Part shown: positions 18,453 through 28,578 of the stretch, piece after piece
Layout of the letters: the number at the start of each line of letters is the position of its first letter
How positions within the stretch are numbered: the first letter of the stretch is position 1
Notes under the pieces: model-generated
Seen by the model: only the letters and a program-made list of their open reading frames with translations
The model's database searches: none
What the model was told of the DNA's origin: nothing
Position numbers and translations under genes: made by a program
Source of the DNA: Megasphaera cerevisiae DSM 20462
GTDB taxonomy: Bacteria; Bacillota; Negativicutes; Veillonellales; Megasphaeraceae
Assembly: GCF_001045675.1 (NCBI RefSeq)
Contig: NZ_LEKT01000015.1
Coordinates: 1-59,632 of the forward strand
Direction: 5' to 3'
Length of the DNA: 59,632 nt

Positions 18453-18869
18453 ATGCGTATTTTAGGCTTGGATGTGGGATCGAAAACAATTGGCGTAGCT
18501 TGCAGTGATGCCTTGCTTATTACGGCTCAGGGACTTGAAACAATTCACAGAACTACTCAGAAAAAAGATTTTCAACGTCTTTTAGATATTGTGCGGGAAA
18601 AAGAAGTGCACCGTGTTGTCGTGGGAATGCCGCGTCATATGAATGGTGATCGGAGTATTAATATTGATAAAATTGAGCAAATGGTGGATGAATTGCGCAA
18701 GGTCATGCCTGAGATGGACTTTGTCTACTGGGATGAACGCCTGACGACGGTAATGGCTGAACGAGAACTCATTGCAGCCAATGTCCGGCGGAACAAAAGA
18801 AAACAAGTCATCGATAAAATGGCAGCTGTATTTATTTTGCAGAATTATTTAGATGCGCAGGGAGGATAA
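18453..18869 (+). CDS. ruvX: RuvX/YqgF Holliday-junction resolvase-like nuclease
   Basis: 138 residues with an RNase H-like fold. The N-terminal LGLDVGSKTIGVA carries the first catalytic Asp, and YWDERLTTVMAE carries further conserved acidic residues. The family is implicated in 16S rRNA 5'-end processing and in junction resolution. It starts 5 nt after ireB and ends 1 nt before the next ATG. Confidence 0.93.
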   Translation: MRILGLDVGSKTIGVACSDALLITAQGLETIHRTTQKKDFQRLLDIVREKEVHRVVVGMPRHMNGDRSINIDKIEQMVDELRKVMPEMDFVYWDERLTTVMAERELIAANVRRNKRKQVIDKMAAVFILQNYLDAQGG

Positions 18870-18870
18870 T

Positions 18871-19140
18871 ATGGCAGAAGAATTAGAAGAAGTACAGGTA
18901 GTTACCATTACCGGTGAAGATGGCTCGGAAGAGTATTATGCAGAAGCTGCTGTTATCGAATGGGATGGCAAAACCTTTGCCATACTGGCACCGTACAGTG
19001 AAGACGAGGACGAAGAAGACTCCGGCGATGCTATTATTGCACGTATTGATGTAGAAGACGGTGAATCTGTTTATGTTGCACCGACTGATGAAGAATTTGA
19101 AGCCGTTGCCAAGCAGTATGAACGCATGACAGAAGAATAA
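18871..19140 (+). CDS. DUF1292 family protein (YrzB-like)
   Basis: 89 residues, strongly acidic, with the family pattern of a beta-rich core (TITGEDGSEEYYAEAAVIEWDGKTF). The ATG at 18871 lies behind AGGGAGG; an in-frame ATG at 18853 sits before that site and inside ruvX. Function is unknown. The alaS-ireB-ruvX-DUF1292 order is a standard Firmicute cluster. A terminator follows. Confidence 0.88.
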   Translation: MAEELEEVQVVTITGEDGSEEYYAEAAVIEWDGKTFAILAPYSEDEDEEDSGDAIIARIDVEDGESVYVAPTDEEFEAVAKQYERMTEE

Positions 19141-19196
19141 GGCTGGCATGTCGTATTTTCTAATGGAAATGGGGCAGGCAGATTTTGAAGCTTAAT

Positions 19197-19242
19197 AAAA
19201 CACACTGTCTTTTTACCTTAGATGGGCAGTGTGTTTTATTTT
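19197..19242 (+). terminator. Intrinsic terminator of the alaS operon
   Basis: AAAACACACTG at 19197-19207 pairs with CAGTGTGTTTT at 19226-19236, followed by a T-rich tail. The rest of the gap to secA (19243-19454) is AT-rich. It holds TATAAT and TATAAA candidates near 19402-19416 and a repeated TAGCGTTTT, but no clear gene. Confidence 0.85.
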
Positions 19243-19454
19243 CTACTATTTTTTAAGTGCAGATGAATGTATTTTGTTCTTATTTTATAATTATGCAAAG
19301 TAAATAGCGTTTTATATATACATAAAATGTAGCGTTTTCCTAGTCCTTATGAAGGGGTGCTTCTAATTCCCTTGTCTTTTATCCCTTAGTTTGATAAAAT
19401 GTATAATTGATATAAATGTGTAGTAGATTGCGTTGTAATTGGAGGGCTCAATAG

Positions 19455-21923
19455 GTGTTTAATAAATTGATACAGAGGTTGCTTGGCAACAATACTGAAC
19501 ATGAATTGAAAAAAATGTGGCCTACCGTCCATCAGATCAATGATTTGGAACCGAAATTGATGGCTCTGAGCGATTCGTCGCTGCAGGAAAAAACATTTGA
19601 ATTCAAACAGCGGCTGGCCGATGGAGAAACATTGGAAGATATTCTTCCAGAAGCATTTGCTGTTGTCCGTGAAGCGTCACGGCGTGTTCTTGGCATGCGC
19701 CATTTCGATGTGCAGCTGTTAGGCGGTATTGTTTTACATCGCGGCGATATTGCAGAAATGAAAACAGGTGAAGGAAAAACTCTTGTGGCAACCCTGCCTG
19801 TTTATTTGAATGCCCTCACCGGCAAGGGCTCGCATGTTGTTACCGTCAATGACTATTTGGCTACCCGCGATAGTGAAGAAATGGGGCAGATTTATAAATT
19901 TCTTGGTCTGTCCGTAGGGCTGATCGTCCATGATTTAACCTATGATCAACGGCGCCGTGCGTATAATGCGGATGTTACATATGGGACAAACAATGAATTT
20001 GGCTTTGATTATTTACGGGATAATATGGTTATCAGCAAGGATCAAATGGTACAACGCCCGCTTAATTACTGTATTGTCGATGAAGTTGACAGTATTTTGG
20101 TGGATGAAGCGCGGACACCGCTTATTATTTCGGGGCCCGGTGAAAAATCGACGGATTTGTATTACACACTGGCGGGTGTTATAAAGCAGCTGGATAAAGA
20201 AGATTATACAATGGATGAAAAACAAAAAACCATTGCACCGACCGAATCCGGGGTTGCTAAAATCGAAAAAATGATGGGCGTTGACAATATGTTTGATAAC
20301 GAGCATCTTGATTTGAATCATTTAGTTATTCAGGCTTTGCGTGCCAGATTTATGATGCACCGTGATAAGGATTACGTTGTCAAAAATGGTGAAATAGTTA
20401 TTGTTGATGAATTTACGGGCCGTCTTATGTTCGGGCGCCGTTACAGTGACGGACTGCATCAATCTATCGAAGCCAAGGAAAACGTGAAGGTACAGGGTGA
20501 AAGTAAAACGCTGGCAACGATTACCTTCCAGAATTATTTCCGTATGTACAATAAACTGGCTGGAATGACCGGTACAGCTAAGACGGAAGAGGACGAATTC
20601 AATAAAATATATAAGCTGGATGTATATGTAATTCCGACTAATAAGCCGATGATCCGTAAGGATTTGCCCGATGTCATTTATAAGACGAAGAATGCCAAGT
20701 ACCGCGCAGTCGTTCGTACTGTCAAGGAGCGCAATGCCGCGGGACAGCCGGTCTTAGTCGGTACAACCTCAATCAGCCAATCGGAAATTCTCAGTCAGAT
20801 GCTTGACAAAGAGCATATTGTTCACAATGTGCTGAATGCGAAATATCATGAAAAAGAAGCGGAAATTATTAAAAATGCGGGTCAAATGAATACGGTCACG
20901 ATTGCTACCAATATGGCGGGTCGTGGTACGGATATCAAATTGGGAGCGGGAGTAGCTGACCTTGGCGGGCTTATGATTATCGGAACGGAACGGCATGAAA
21001 GCCGCCGGATTGATAATCAGCTTCGTGGGCGTGCGGGACGGCAGGGAGATCCGGGCACAACCCAATTTTTCCTGTCGTTGGAAGACGATCTTATGCGTAT
21101 TTTTGGTTCTGAAAATATTTCCAAGTTTATGGATAAGCTGGGGATGGAGGAAGACGAGCCCATCACACACAGAATGATTACCCGGTCTATTGAAAAGGCG
21201 CAGAAGAAGGTAGAAGGGCATAACTTCGAAATTCGTAAGTACGTACTGGAGTATGATGATGTCATGAATCAGCAGCGTGAAGTTTTATACGGCCAGCGCC
21301 GTCAGGTATTGGTGGCAGATTCCTTGCGCAGTACGATTCTTGGCATGGTGGACGATATCATTGTGGAAGGTCTGGATAAGTATGCCAATGAAAAACTGTA
21401 TCCGGAGGAATGGGATTTTGCAGGTCTTCTGACGCAGATGGAACAGTATTTTGTGCCTAAGGGAGCTACATCCGTTGCTGAGCTGGAAAATCTAAGCCGC
21501 ATTGAAGTACGGGAAAAGTTGAAAAAGATAGCGGAAGATTTATATGAAACTCGTGAAACGGAAATTGGCGAACAAACAATGCGGGAATTGGAAAAGGCAA
21601 TTATGCTGCGGGTTGTGGACAGCAAATGGATGGATCATCTCGATGCTATGGATGCTCTGAAGGAAGGAATAAATTTGCGGGCATATGGGCAGAAAAATCC
21701 GCTTGTCGAATATAAGTTTGAAGCCTATGAAATGTTTGAAGAAATGGTGGATTCAATTAAACGCACAGTAGTGACTTTCCTGTACCATATACAGGTCACA
21801 TACAGCAAACCTGTACCGCAGGCTGAGGATCATTTGCAGGGAGCAAGGGAAATTCATGTGGAAAGCAAGCCTGTCAGCCCTGAAGATATTGCAAAGGATG
21901 ATCAGAATAAGTCAAATGACTAA
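19455..21923 (+). CDS. secA: Preprotein translocase ATPase SecA
   Basis: 822 residues with a GTG start behind GGAGGG at 19441-19446. Helicase motor 1 shows [11 protein letters not shown] (Walker A) and [13 protein letters not shown] (Walker B). The preprotein cross-linking domain, motor 2 ([23 protein letters not shown]) and helical scaffold follow. The C-terminus ends in an acidic, Lys-rich tail with no Cys-rich zinc motif, so the SecB/lipid-binding tail of many SecAs is absent. prfB follows 42 nt later, a common arrangement. Confidence 0.97.
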   Translation: MFNKLIQRLLGNNTEHELKKMWPTVHQINDLEPKLMALSDSSLQEKTFEFKQRLADGETLEDILPEAFAVVREASRRVLGMRHFDVQLLGGIVLHRGDIAEMKTGEGKTLVATLPVYLNALTGKGSHVVTVNDYLATRDSEEMGQIYKFLGLSVGLIVHDLTYDQRRRAYNADVTYGTNNEFGFDYLRDNMVISKDQMVQRPLNYCIVDEVDSILVDEARTPLIISGPGEKSTDLYYTLAGVIKQLDKEDYTMDEKQKTIAPTESGVAKIEKMMGVDNMFDNEHLDLNHLVIQALRARFMMHRDKDYVVKNGEIVIVDEFTGRLMFGRRYSDGLHQSIEAKENVKVQGESKTLATITFQNYFRMYNKLAGMTGTAKTEEDEFNKIYKLDVYVIPTNKPMIRKDLPDVIYKTKNAKYRAVVRTVKERNAAGQPVLVGTTSISQSEILSQMLDKEHIVHNVLNAKYHEKEAEIIKNAGQMNTVTIATNMAGRGTDIKLGAGVADLGGLMIIGTERHESRRIDNQLRGRAGRQGDPGTTQFFLSLEDDLMRIFGSENISKFMDKLGMEEDEPITHRMITRSIEKAQKKVEGHNFEIRKYVLEYDDVMNQQREVLYGQRRQVLVADSLRSTILGMVDDIIVEGLDKYANEKLYPEEWDFAGLLTQMEQYFVPKGATSVAELENLSRIEVREKLKKIAEDLYETRETEIGEQTMRELEKAIMLRVVDSKWMDHLDAMDALKEGINLRAYGQKNPLVEYKFEAYEMFEEMVDSIKRTVVTFLYHIQVTYSKPVPQAEDHLQGAREIHVESKPVSPEDIAKDDQNKSND

Positions 21924-21965
21924 TATAGTATAGAAATCGGTATTCGTTGAAAGATGGTGATTCTT

Positions 21966-23091
21966 GTGTTATTAGAAGAAATGCGTAAGCCCCTTGAAGA
22001 TGTACAGAAAAGAATACAGGAAATCGGGGATTCACTTTAACTTAGCTCGTAAAAAGGATAAAATAGCGGATTTGGACATGCAGATGAGTGATCCGGATTT
22101 TTGGAATGATCCGGATAAGGCAAAGGCCATTTCCCAGGAAGCAACGCTGCTTAAAGCAGAAGTCGAAGGACATGAAGCCTTGGTCCGCAAGGCGGAGGAC
22201 GTAAGCGACTATCTTGAGATGGCGATGGAAGACGGTGACACGTCGCTTGTCGGAGATATTGAAAAGCAGTATAATGAGATCTTGAAAGATATTGAAAAAA
22301 GAGAAATTCGCCTGCTTCTTTCCGGCGAATATGACAAATGCAATGCTATTATAACCTTTCATGCCGGTGCCGGCGGCACAGAAGCGCAGGATTGGGCGCA
22401 GATGCTGATTCGTATGTATACGCGCTGGGCAGAGCGAAATGGTTATCACATTACCGTTATGGATATGCAGCCAGGTGATGAAGCCGGCGTCAAGAGTGCC
22501 ACCTTTACCATTGAAGGTGAATATGCGTATGGATATCTGAAATCGGAAAAGGGAGTGCACCGGCTGGTTCGTATTTCTCCTTTTGATGCGGCTGCCCGAC
22601 GGCATACTTCTTTTACAGCTGTGGATGTAATGCCAGAACTTCCTGATGATGTTGCAGTAGAAATTAATATGGAGGAAGTGCGTGTCGATTATTTCCGTGC
22701 TTCCGGAGCAGGTGGACAGCATGTAAACAAGACAAGCTCTGCTGTTCGCATGACACACCTTCCGACAGGTGTTGTCGTGCAGTGCCAAAATGAACGATCG
22801 CAGCTGCAAAACCGCGAAATGTGCATGAAGTATCTGCGCGCTAAGCTGTTTGAGCTGGAACAGGAAAAACAGGAAAAACTGAAGGCTGAAATCGGCGGAA
22901 CGCACCAAGCTATCGAATGGGGAAGTCAGATACGCTCATATGTTTTTCATCCGTATAATTTGGTCAAGGATCATCGAACTAACGTGGAAACTGGCAATGT
23001 TCAGGCTGTGATGGACGGTGATCTGGATATTTTCATTGAAGGATTTTTACAGCGAGAAAAGGAAAAAAAATTAGCGAAGCAGGAGCTATGA
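21966..23091 (+). CDS. prfB: Peptide chain release factor 2, with programmed +1 frameshift
   Basis: The gene is in two frames. A 24-codon opening frame runs from GTG 21966 (behind GGTGA) to CTT TAA at 22035-22040. A +1 slip there continues as AAC TTA GCT and gives a 374-residue protein. An SD-like GGGG at 22026-22029 lies just upstream of the slip site. The RF2 specificity motif SPF (RISPFD) and the catalytic GGQ (SGAGGQHVN) are present. RF2 normally regulates itself through a UGA at this site; here the stop is UAA. The tail overlaps the next gene by 4 nt. Confidence 0.93.
22026..22041 (+). promoter_or_regulatory. RF2 recoding site CTT-TAA-C
   Basis: GGGG acts as the internal SD, five nt separate it from the slippery CTT, then TAA and C. 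The two frames join only if the ribosome moves +1 from CTT to TTT. Most RF2 sites have TGA in place of TAA. Confidence 0.85.
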
Positions 23092-23777
23092 TGAAAAAAC
23101 TGATTATATTATGCATCATGGTTGTTCTGATTGTTGTGGGAGCCAATATGTATGCACCACAAATAGCTGAAGCTGGTTTATATCAGGCCTTGTCTGGAAA
23201 AATGGATATAGAGCCCGGCGATGTACATGTCAACGCATCGCCGGGACTCAAGGTTTTAAAGGGAGATTTGGATAGTATTACCGTACATGGAAAAAATTTT
23301 GCTGTCGGTGATCTGCGTTTTGAATCGTTTGACTGCGATTTGAAAGGAATCCATTTTAGCCCGGCAGACAGCTTGATGAATCAACAGCTTACGATGCTGC
23401 ATGCAGATAGTGGAGAAATGACTGCCTCGATACGCAGCGATGATCTGAAAACATTTTTAACGCAAAAAGTCAATAATCTTTCAGATGTATCTGTCATTTT
23501 TAGTGATGATGCCGTACAGGTACGCGGAACTGTCAAACTGGGTGGCATATTGACGGCGCAGGCAATTATTCAGGGCAGCTTTGGTATGAACGGAAATAAA
23601 TTGATGTTTATACCCTCCAATGTTATTGTTGAAGGCATGGGCATGACATTTAACGGTACCCGCCTGGGCAGCACTGAAATTTATGATTTCAGTACTTTTC
23701 CGCTGGGAATCAGACCGGATAGTGTGACTTTGCATGATAATGTCCTTACTATTCATGGGCGAGTCAGCAATACATAG
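23088..23777 (+). CDS. DUF2993 (LmeA-like) envelope protein
   Basis: 229 residues. An N-terminal hydrophobic segment (LIILCIMVVLIVVGANMYA) acts as a signal or anchor. The rest matches the DUF2993 pattern, with LKGDLDSITVHGKNFAVGDLRFESFDCDLKGI. The family is thought to form an elongated lipid-binding barrel in the envelope; a mycobacterial member, LmeA, affects lipomannan. The start (23088, or 23091) overlaps the prfB stop. The molecular role here is unknown. Confidence 0.8.
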   Translation: MMKKLIILCIMVVLIVVGANMYAPQIAEAGLYQALSGKMDIEPGDVHVNASPGLKVLKGDLDSITVHGKNFAVGDLRFESFDCDLKGIHFSPADSLMNQQLTMLHADSGEMTASIRSDDLKTFLTQKVNNLSDVSVIFSDDAVQVRGTVKLGGILTAQAIIQGSFGMNGNKLMFIPSNVIVEGMGMTFNGTRLGSTEIYDFSTFPLGIRPDSVTLHDNVLTIHGRVSNT

Positions 23778-23791
23778 ATAAGGTGGAAATA

Positions 23792-25849
23792 ATGGCAAAA
23801 AAAAATTCACGCAGTAAGGTAGTAATGATATTGGCAGTTCTGGTCGGACTGGTTTGTTCTATTTATTTATGCGTTCAACGCTATTATATAGAAGAAAACA
23901 GCATGGCTATTGAACAAGCTATGGATTATGATGCCGTTGTCAATATGGCCCGCAATGACGGCTATGATTTGGATACGGCTCTTGAAAAATGCCGGGATGC
24001 CGGAATTACGAGCTTTACCATTTATGATACGACCTTGAATAAGCTGACACAGCGCGGTGAACTCTCGGTAATTACAAAATTGGGATTTCAACTGTATTAT
24101 CCGCAGTTTCATATTACAAACTTATCGTATGACTATTATCTTATCGGCAAACCGAAAGGGCAGAAGGATGCCTATTTTGATGAGGTGGCACAAGATTTAA
24201 AAAATCGTCTTGGGTCAGATAAAGTCGGACGTATTGAAAATGATCAATATCGTATTCTTGGCCTGCGCGGCGTCATGCCTGAGCTGGGTGATCTTAATTT
24301 GGGGATCATGACCGCTGATGCCAATACAATTGCGTCACATGGATTTCACGTTATCCTGCGTCCGACGAATTACAGCAACCCCACGCCGGAACAGGTGGCT
24401 GGCTTCTTTAAGCGTGCTGATACGATTCAAAATGTCTCTGGGATCATGTTTGTCGGCAAAGAAGTTCTGGGATATACAGCGGCAGCCGACAGCCGGAAGG
24501 ATATGCTGACATTCACCGCGGATCATATGAAACAGCGGAATATGCCATTCTATATGATTGAGTCCGTAGACCAGCTTCAATATAATACACAAGATGGTAT
24601 GTATGACTTGGCGGGTCTTCTTCACTACCGTACGGCCAGAGTATATGCTATGGCTAAGGAAGAATTGGAAAAAATCACGCCGGAAGAAGCGGCTATGCGG
24701 TATTACATCAGTGATTTAGAACGTAATGTCCGTGTGAATTTGTTCCCTCTTTATAAGAAACCGCTGCATGGGATGAATTTGACCGAAACAAACTTATCGT
24801 ATATCAAAATAGTTTCTCAAAAATTGCAGGAACGAGGCTATTCATTCGGCAACGCTTCTATAATGCCGGTATATTATCCTAATAAGATATTGCTGGCTGT
24901 TGCGGCAGCGGCGGCAGCATGCGGCTTTTTGTTTACCCTGAATTTACTTATTCCCTTGTCAGACAAAATCAATTATATTCTTATGGCGGCGGCTGTTGTA
25001 TTTGGGGCTGGCGGGGCCTTTATTGCCCAAGGAGCGTTGTTCCTGCAACTGATGGCTGTCGGCTGTGCCACGACAGCGCCTGTTGCGGCTATCCTGATTC
25101 TTGTGGATAAATGGCGGAAAATGAAGCTGAACGAAACTGTGGGATATGGACGGGTTATCCGGGATGGCAGTATCGGCTTATCTTATGCGGTTGCCATTGC
25201 TATGGTCGGCGGTTTATTTATTGCGGCTCTGCTGGGAAATATCCGGTTCTTTATGGAATTTGATTTTTACCGCGGAGTGAAAATAACTTTTATATTACCA
25301 CTGATCCTGATAACTATAGGTTATTTGTACCGCTTTCCTTTTTTTGGACAGACGGTTGACTCTACTCCGAATTTTATTTTTTTTGTGAAAAATTTTCTTG
25401 ATATTCCCATTAAAATGGGATCGTTGGTTTTAGTGGCTGTATTAGGTCTGGCGGCATTTATTTTTGTTGGACGCAGCGGTCATACGGCAGGAGTTCCTGT
25501 TCCCGGGGTTGAGGTGGAAATGCGGCGTTTCCTTGAAAATGTAATGTATGCCCGTCCCAGAGAAAAAGAATTTTTAGTAGGACATCCTGCTTTTTTTCTT
25601 ATGGTGGCGTCTGTGTATCGGAAATGGCCTCAAATTATTCATTACTTTATGGTGATTGCGGCGACAATCGGTGTAGGATCTATGGTTGAAACCTTTGCTC
25701 ATATACGCACCCCCTTTATTATGTCTTTTATCCGTGGTATTAATGGCTGGATTACCGGAATGATTATCGGTATTCTTCTTATCTGCGGATTAGCAATATT
25801 GCAGTACATGACCGCTTGGTTTGGAAAGCGGGTGAAGCCTCGTGATTAA
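23792..25849 (+). CDS. DUF5693 polytopic membrane protein
   Basis: 685 residues. There is one N-terminal membrane segment (VVMILAVLVGLVCSIYLCV), an extracytoplasmic domain of about 330 residues, then some eight or nine membrane helices. The match to DUF5693 rests on this layout and on the following csaB gene, with which the 3' end overlaps by 8 nt. ATG 23792 was chosen because AAGGTGG lies just upstream; the GTG at 23783 is part of that site. Function is unknown. Tight coupling with csaB suggests a part in making or exporting a pyruvylated wall polymer. Confidence 0.75.
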   Translation: MAKKNSRSKVVMILAVLVGLVCSIYLCVQRYYIEENSMAIEQAMDYDAVVNMARNDGYDLDTALEKCRDAGITSFTIYDTTLNKLTQRGELSVITKLGFQLYYPQFHITNLSYDYYLIGKPKGQKDAYFDEVAQDLKNRLGSDKVGRIENDQYRILGLRGVMPELGDLNLGIMTADANTIASHGFHVILRPTNYSNPTPEQVAGFFKRADTIQNVSGIMFVGKEVLGYTAAADSRKDMLTFTADHMKQRNMPFYMIESVDQLQYNTQDGMYDLAGLLHYRTARVYAMAKEELEKITPEEAAMRYYISDLERNVRVNLFPLYKKPLHGMNLTETNLSYIKIVSQKLQERGYSFGNASIMPVYYPNKILLAVAAAAAACGFLFTLNLLIPLSDKINYILMAAAVVFGAGGAFIAQGALFLQLMAVGCATTAPVAAILILVDKWRKMKLNETVGYGRVIRDGSIGLSYAVAIAMVGGLFIAALLGNIRFFMEFDFYRGVKITFILPLILITIGYLYRFPFFGQTVDSTPNFIFFVKNFLDIPIKMGSLVLVAVLGLAAFIFVGRSGHTAGVPVPGVEVEMRRFLENVMYARPREKEFLVGHPAFFLMVASVYRKWPQIIHYFMVIAATIGVGSMVETFAHIRTPFIMSFIRGINGWITGMIIGILLICGLAILQYMTAWFGKRVKPRD

Positions 25850-26972
25850 AATCGTCATTTCCGGGTATTACGGATTTGCGAATGCCGGTGATGAAGCCAT
25901 GCTTTCTGCTATCACCAGTTCGCTGCAGGATATGATTCCGGGGGCAGAAATTACAGTCATTACGGGTAATTGCAGCATGACGAGTGCCAATCACAATGTT
26001 AAAACGGTGTATCGCATGAATTTTTTAGGTATCGCAGCGGCTATCTGCCGCTGTGATATTCTTATAAGCGGCGGTGGCAGTCTGCTTCAAAATGTGACCA
26101 GCTCACGCAGTCTTTATTATTATTTATATATTATCAGGACTGCATTATTTTTTCACAAACCAGTTATGCTGTATGCCCAGGGGATTGGTCCTGTACGGGG
26201 GCGGAAAGCCAGAGAAGCCGTAAAACGCATTCTTCAGCGGGTGGATGTTATCGGAGTTCGGGATGCCGATTCTCAAAAAGAATTGGCGGCTATCGGCGTG
26301 ACAAAGCCCCATATTCAAATAACGGCGGATGCCGTTTTGGCCATGCATCCGGTGGATACCAATACAGGCTTGTATATCTTGAAAAAAGCCGGTGTCGACG
26401 GCATACGCAGGCGTATTGGCATTGCGGTTCGCAATTGGCAGAATATGACGGCGTATAAGGATGAAATAGCAAAGGCTGCTGATGCGCTGCAGCGGCGTTT
26501 TGATGCGCATATTATCTTTATCCCTATGCAGTACCCGGCTGATGTAGAGGCCGGAGCCGATATAGCATCCCGGATGAAAACCAGAGCGATTGTTCTTCGG
26601 GAACCGTATAATACGGTTGAATTCATGTCCCTGATGGGATGTATGGATGCCGTGATTGCCAATCGCCTTCATGCGTTGATTTTTGCATCGATTATGCAGG
26701 TTCCAGTTGCCGCAGTTTCGTATGATCCTAAAATAGACAGTTTTATTCAGCTTATTGGAGAAAAGGTTTGCGGAACGGTAGATACGATACAGGCAGATGC
26801 TCTTATAGACGCGGTAAGTCAAAAACTGCAGGCCGGGCAGATTGCCCCTGAGGTCAAGGCCCGTCTGAATCACCTGCGGCGCCAGTCACTGCATAATGCG
26901 TGCTTGGCCTTACGTGTGTTGGAAGGGAAAAAGAATTTTCGGTCTGATATGGAAAAGGATACGCGTATCTGA
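25842..26972 (+). CDS. csaB: Polysaccharide pyruvyl transferase CsaB
   Basis: 376 residues with a GTG start inside the end of the previous gene. The pyruvyl-transferase family pattern is clear: ISGYYGFANAGDEAML at the N-terminus, ISGGGSLLQNVTSSRSLYYY, YAQGIGPVRG and ANRLHALIFASI. CsaB adds pyruvate ketals to wall polysaccharide, which lets S-layer-homology domains bind the wall. A DUF5693 gene precedes it and ftsE follows after 37 nt. The substrate polymer is not encoded here. Confidence 0.88.
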   Translation: MIKIVISGYYGFANAGDEAMLSAITSSLQDMIPGAEITVITGNCSMTSANHNVKTVYRMNFLGIAAAICRCDILISGGGSLLQNVTSSRSLYYYLYIIRTALFFHKPVMLYAQGIGPVRGRKAREAVKRILQRVDVIGVRDADSQKELAAIGVTKPHIQITADAVLAMHPVDTNTGLYILKKAGVDGIRRRIGIAVRNWQNMTAYKDEIAKAADALQRRFDAHIIFIPMQYPADVEAGADIASRMKTRAIVLREPYNTVEFMSLMGCMDAVIANRLHALIFASIMQVPVAAVSYDPKIDSFIQLIGEKVCGTVDTIQADALIDAVSQKLQAGQIAPEVKARLNHLRRQSLHNACLALRVLEGKKNFRSDMEKDTRI

Positions 26973-27009
26973 ATGTATCCTGTGACTATGGTTTGAAAAG
27001 AGGTTTCTT

Positions 27010-27696
27010 ATGATTGATTTAAAAGATGTATCGAAAATGTATGATAACGGCTCTGCTGCCTTAGATCATGTTTCGTTGCATATTAATAAGGGTGAATTTG
27101 TTTTTGTCGTGGGGGCCAGCGGTGCCGGCAAATCGACACTGATCAAACTGCTGTCGCATGAAGAATTGCCGTCCTCTGGTTCGGTAGTTGTCAACGATAC
27201 AGAAGTGAATAAGCTGTCCAAGAGCCGTGTTCCGTACCTGCGCCGTAAAATGGGAATCGTATTTCAGGATTTTCGCCTTTTGCCTAATAAAACGGCTGAG
27301 GAGAATGTGGCTTTCGCTATGGAGGTTATCGAGACGCCGCGTCGTGTTATAAAGGAACGGGTCCGGACGGTTCTTGATTTGGTTGGACTTGCCGGTAAGG
27401 CGGATGCACTGCCGCAGAATCTGAGTGGTGGGGAACAGCAGCGTGTAGCCATTGCCCGTGCTATTGTCAATCGCCCGCTGCTGCTTATTGCTGATGAACC
27501 GACGGGCAATCTGGATCCGGAAACATCACGGGATATTATGGATACGTTTAAAAAAATCAATCACATGGGGACGACCGTTCTTATGGTAACACATGACAAG
27601 CAAATGGTGGATATGATGAATAAACGGGTTATTGAAATTGTTGACGGCAAGGTAGTCCGTGATGAACAGAAGGGAGCATACGGAGATGAAAATTAG
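27010..27696 (+). CDS. ftsE: Cell division ATP-binding protein FtsE
   Basis: 228 residues, one ABC ATPase domain. Walker [10 protein letters not shown], signature LSGGEQQR and Walker [10 protein letters not shown] are all intact. It pairs with FtsX to control peptidoglycan hydrolysis at the septum. The end overlaps the ftsX start by 11 nt. Confidence 0.96.
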   Translation: MIDLKDVSKMYDNGSAALDHVSLHINKGEFVFVVGASGAGKSTLIKLLSHEELPSSGSVVVNDTEVNKLSKSRVPYLRRKMGIVFQDFRLLPNKTAEENVAFAMEVIETPRRVIKERVRTVLDLVGLAGKADALPQNLSGGEQQRVAIARAIVNRPLLLIADEPTGNLDPETSRDIMDTFKKINHMGTTVLMVTHDKQMVDMMNKRVIEIVDGKVVRDEQKGAYGDEN

Positions 27697-28573
27697 AACC
27701 ATGCGCTATTTTATTTCTGAATCCCTTCAATCATTTTGGCGCAATAGTTTTATGTCTATTGCTTCTATTGCTACTGTGGCACTTTCCCTTTTCATTTTAG
27801 GGATTTTTATGACAATGGTAGCTAACCTTGACTATTTTGTAGATAATTTGGAAAGCCAGGTTCAGATTAGTGTATATCTAAAAGATGATTTGACGACGGA
27901 TCAAGTTATGAGTGTCGGGAAACGCTTGAAGGAATTGCCGGATGTCAAGGAAATACAGTTTACCAATAAAGATCAGGCTATGGATGCATTAAAAGAAAGA
28001 ATGAAGGATCAGCCGGGCATATTGGCTGCATTGGGCGGGAAAAATCCTCTGCCGAGTTCCTATGAAATAACGTTTACCAATCCAGAAGCTGTTAAAAAAA
28101 CTGCTGCGATAGTGGCGAATTATCCGGAGGTGGAAAGCTCCCATTATGGACAGGCTATTGTGGAACAGCTGTTTAAAATTACGACCATTATTCGTTGGGG
28201 TGGCATAGCACTCATTATCTTTTTGACGTTGGCGACTTTATTTATTATTTCGAATACAATTCGCCTGACCGTGTTTGCTCGCCGTAAAGAAATAGGCATT
28301 ATGAAATACGTAGGAGCCACTAATTGGTTTATTCGCTGGCCATTTTTGCTGGAAGGACTGCTTCTTGGCTTTATTGGTGGATTAATTGCTGATTTTGCGT
28401 TATTTCAATTTTATGAATTTGTTACCGTGGCAATTCATGAATCGCTGGCTTTTCTGCCATTGGTCAGTATATATCCCTTTATGTATCAGACGGGAGGAAT
28501 CCTTTTGGTTATCAGCATGATTATTGGTGCGATTGGCAGTACGATTTCATTGAAACGGTATATGAAGGTGTAG
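27686..28573 (+). CDS. ftsX: Cell division membrane protein FtsX
   Basis: 295 residues. It has an N-terminal cytoplasmic stretch, one membrane helix (SIATVALSLFILGIFMTMVA), an extracytoplasmic domain of about 110 residues (LESQVQISVYLKDDLTTDQV), then three membrane helices. The start is the ATG at 27686 behind GGAG; in-frame codons from 27659 lie deep inside ftsE. It transmits FtsE ATPase state to an extracytoplasmic partner, most likely the M23 protein encoded next. Confidence 0.95.
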   Translation: MKIRTMRYFISESLQSFWRNSFMSIASIATVALSLFILGIFMTMVANLDYFVDNLESQVQISVYLKDDLTTDQVMSVGKRLKELPDVKEIQFTNKDQAMDALKERMKDQPGILAALGGKNPLPSSYEITFTNPEAVKKTAAIVANYPEVESSHYGQAIVEQLFKITTIIRWGGIALIIFLTLATLFIISNTIRLTVFARRKEIGIMKYVGATNWFIRWPFLLEGLLLGFIGGLIADFALFQFYEFVTVAIHESLAFLPLVSIYPFMYQTGGILLVISMIIGAIGSTISLKRYMKV

Positions 28574-28578
28574 GGCGT

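Noticed and set aside
22042-22908. Long open frame on the - strand across prfB
   Set aside because: It is antisense to a well-defined RF2 gene, has no ribosome binding site or recognisable protein, and is explained by codon bias.
26145-26873. Open frame of 242 codons on the - strand across csaB
   Set aside because: Antisense shadow; Cys, His and Ile rich composition typical of a non-coding frame.
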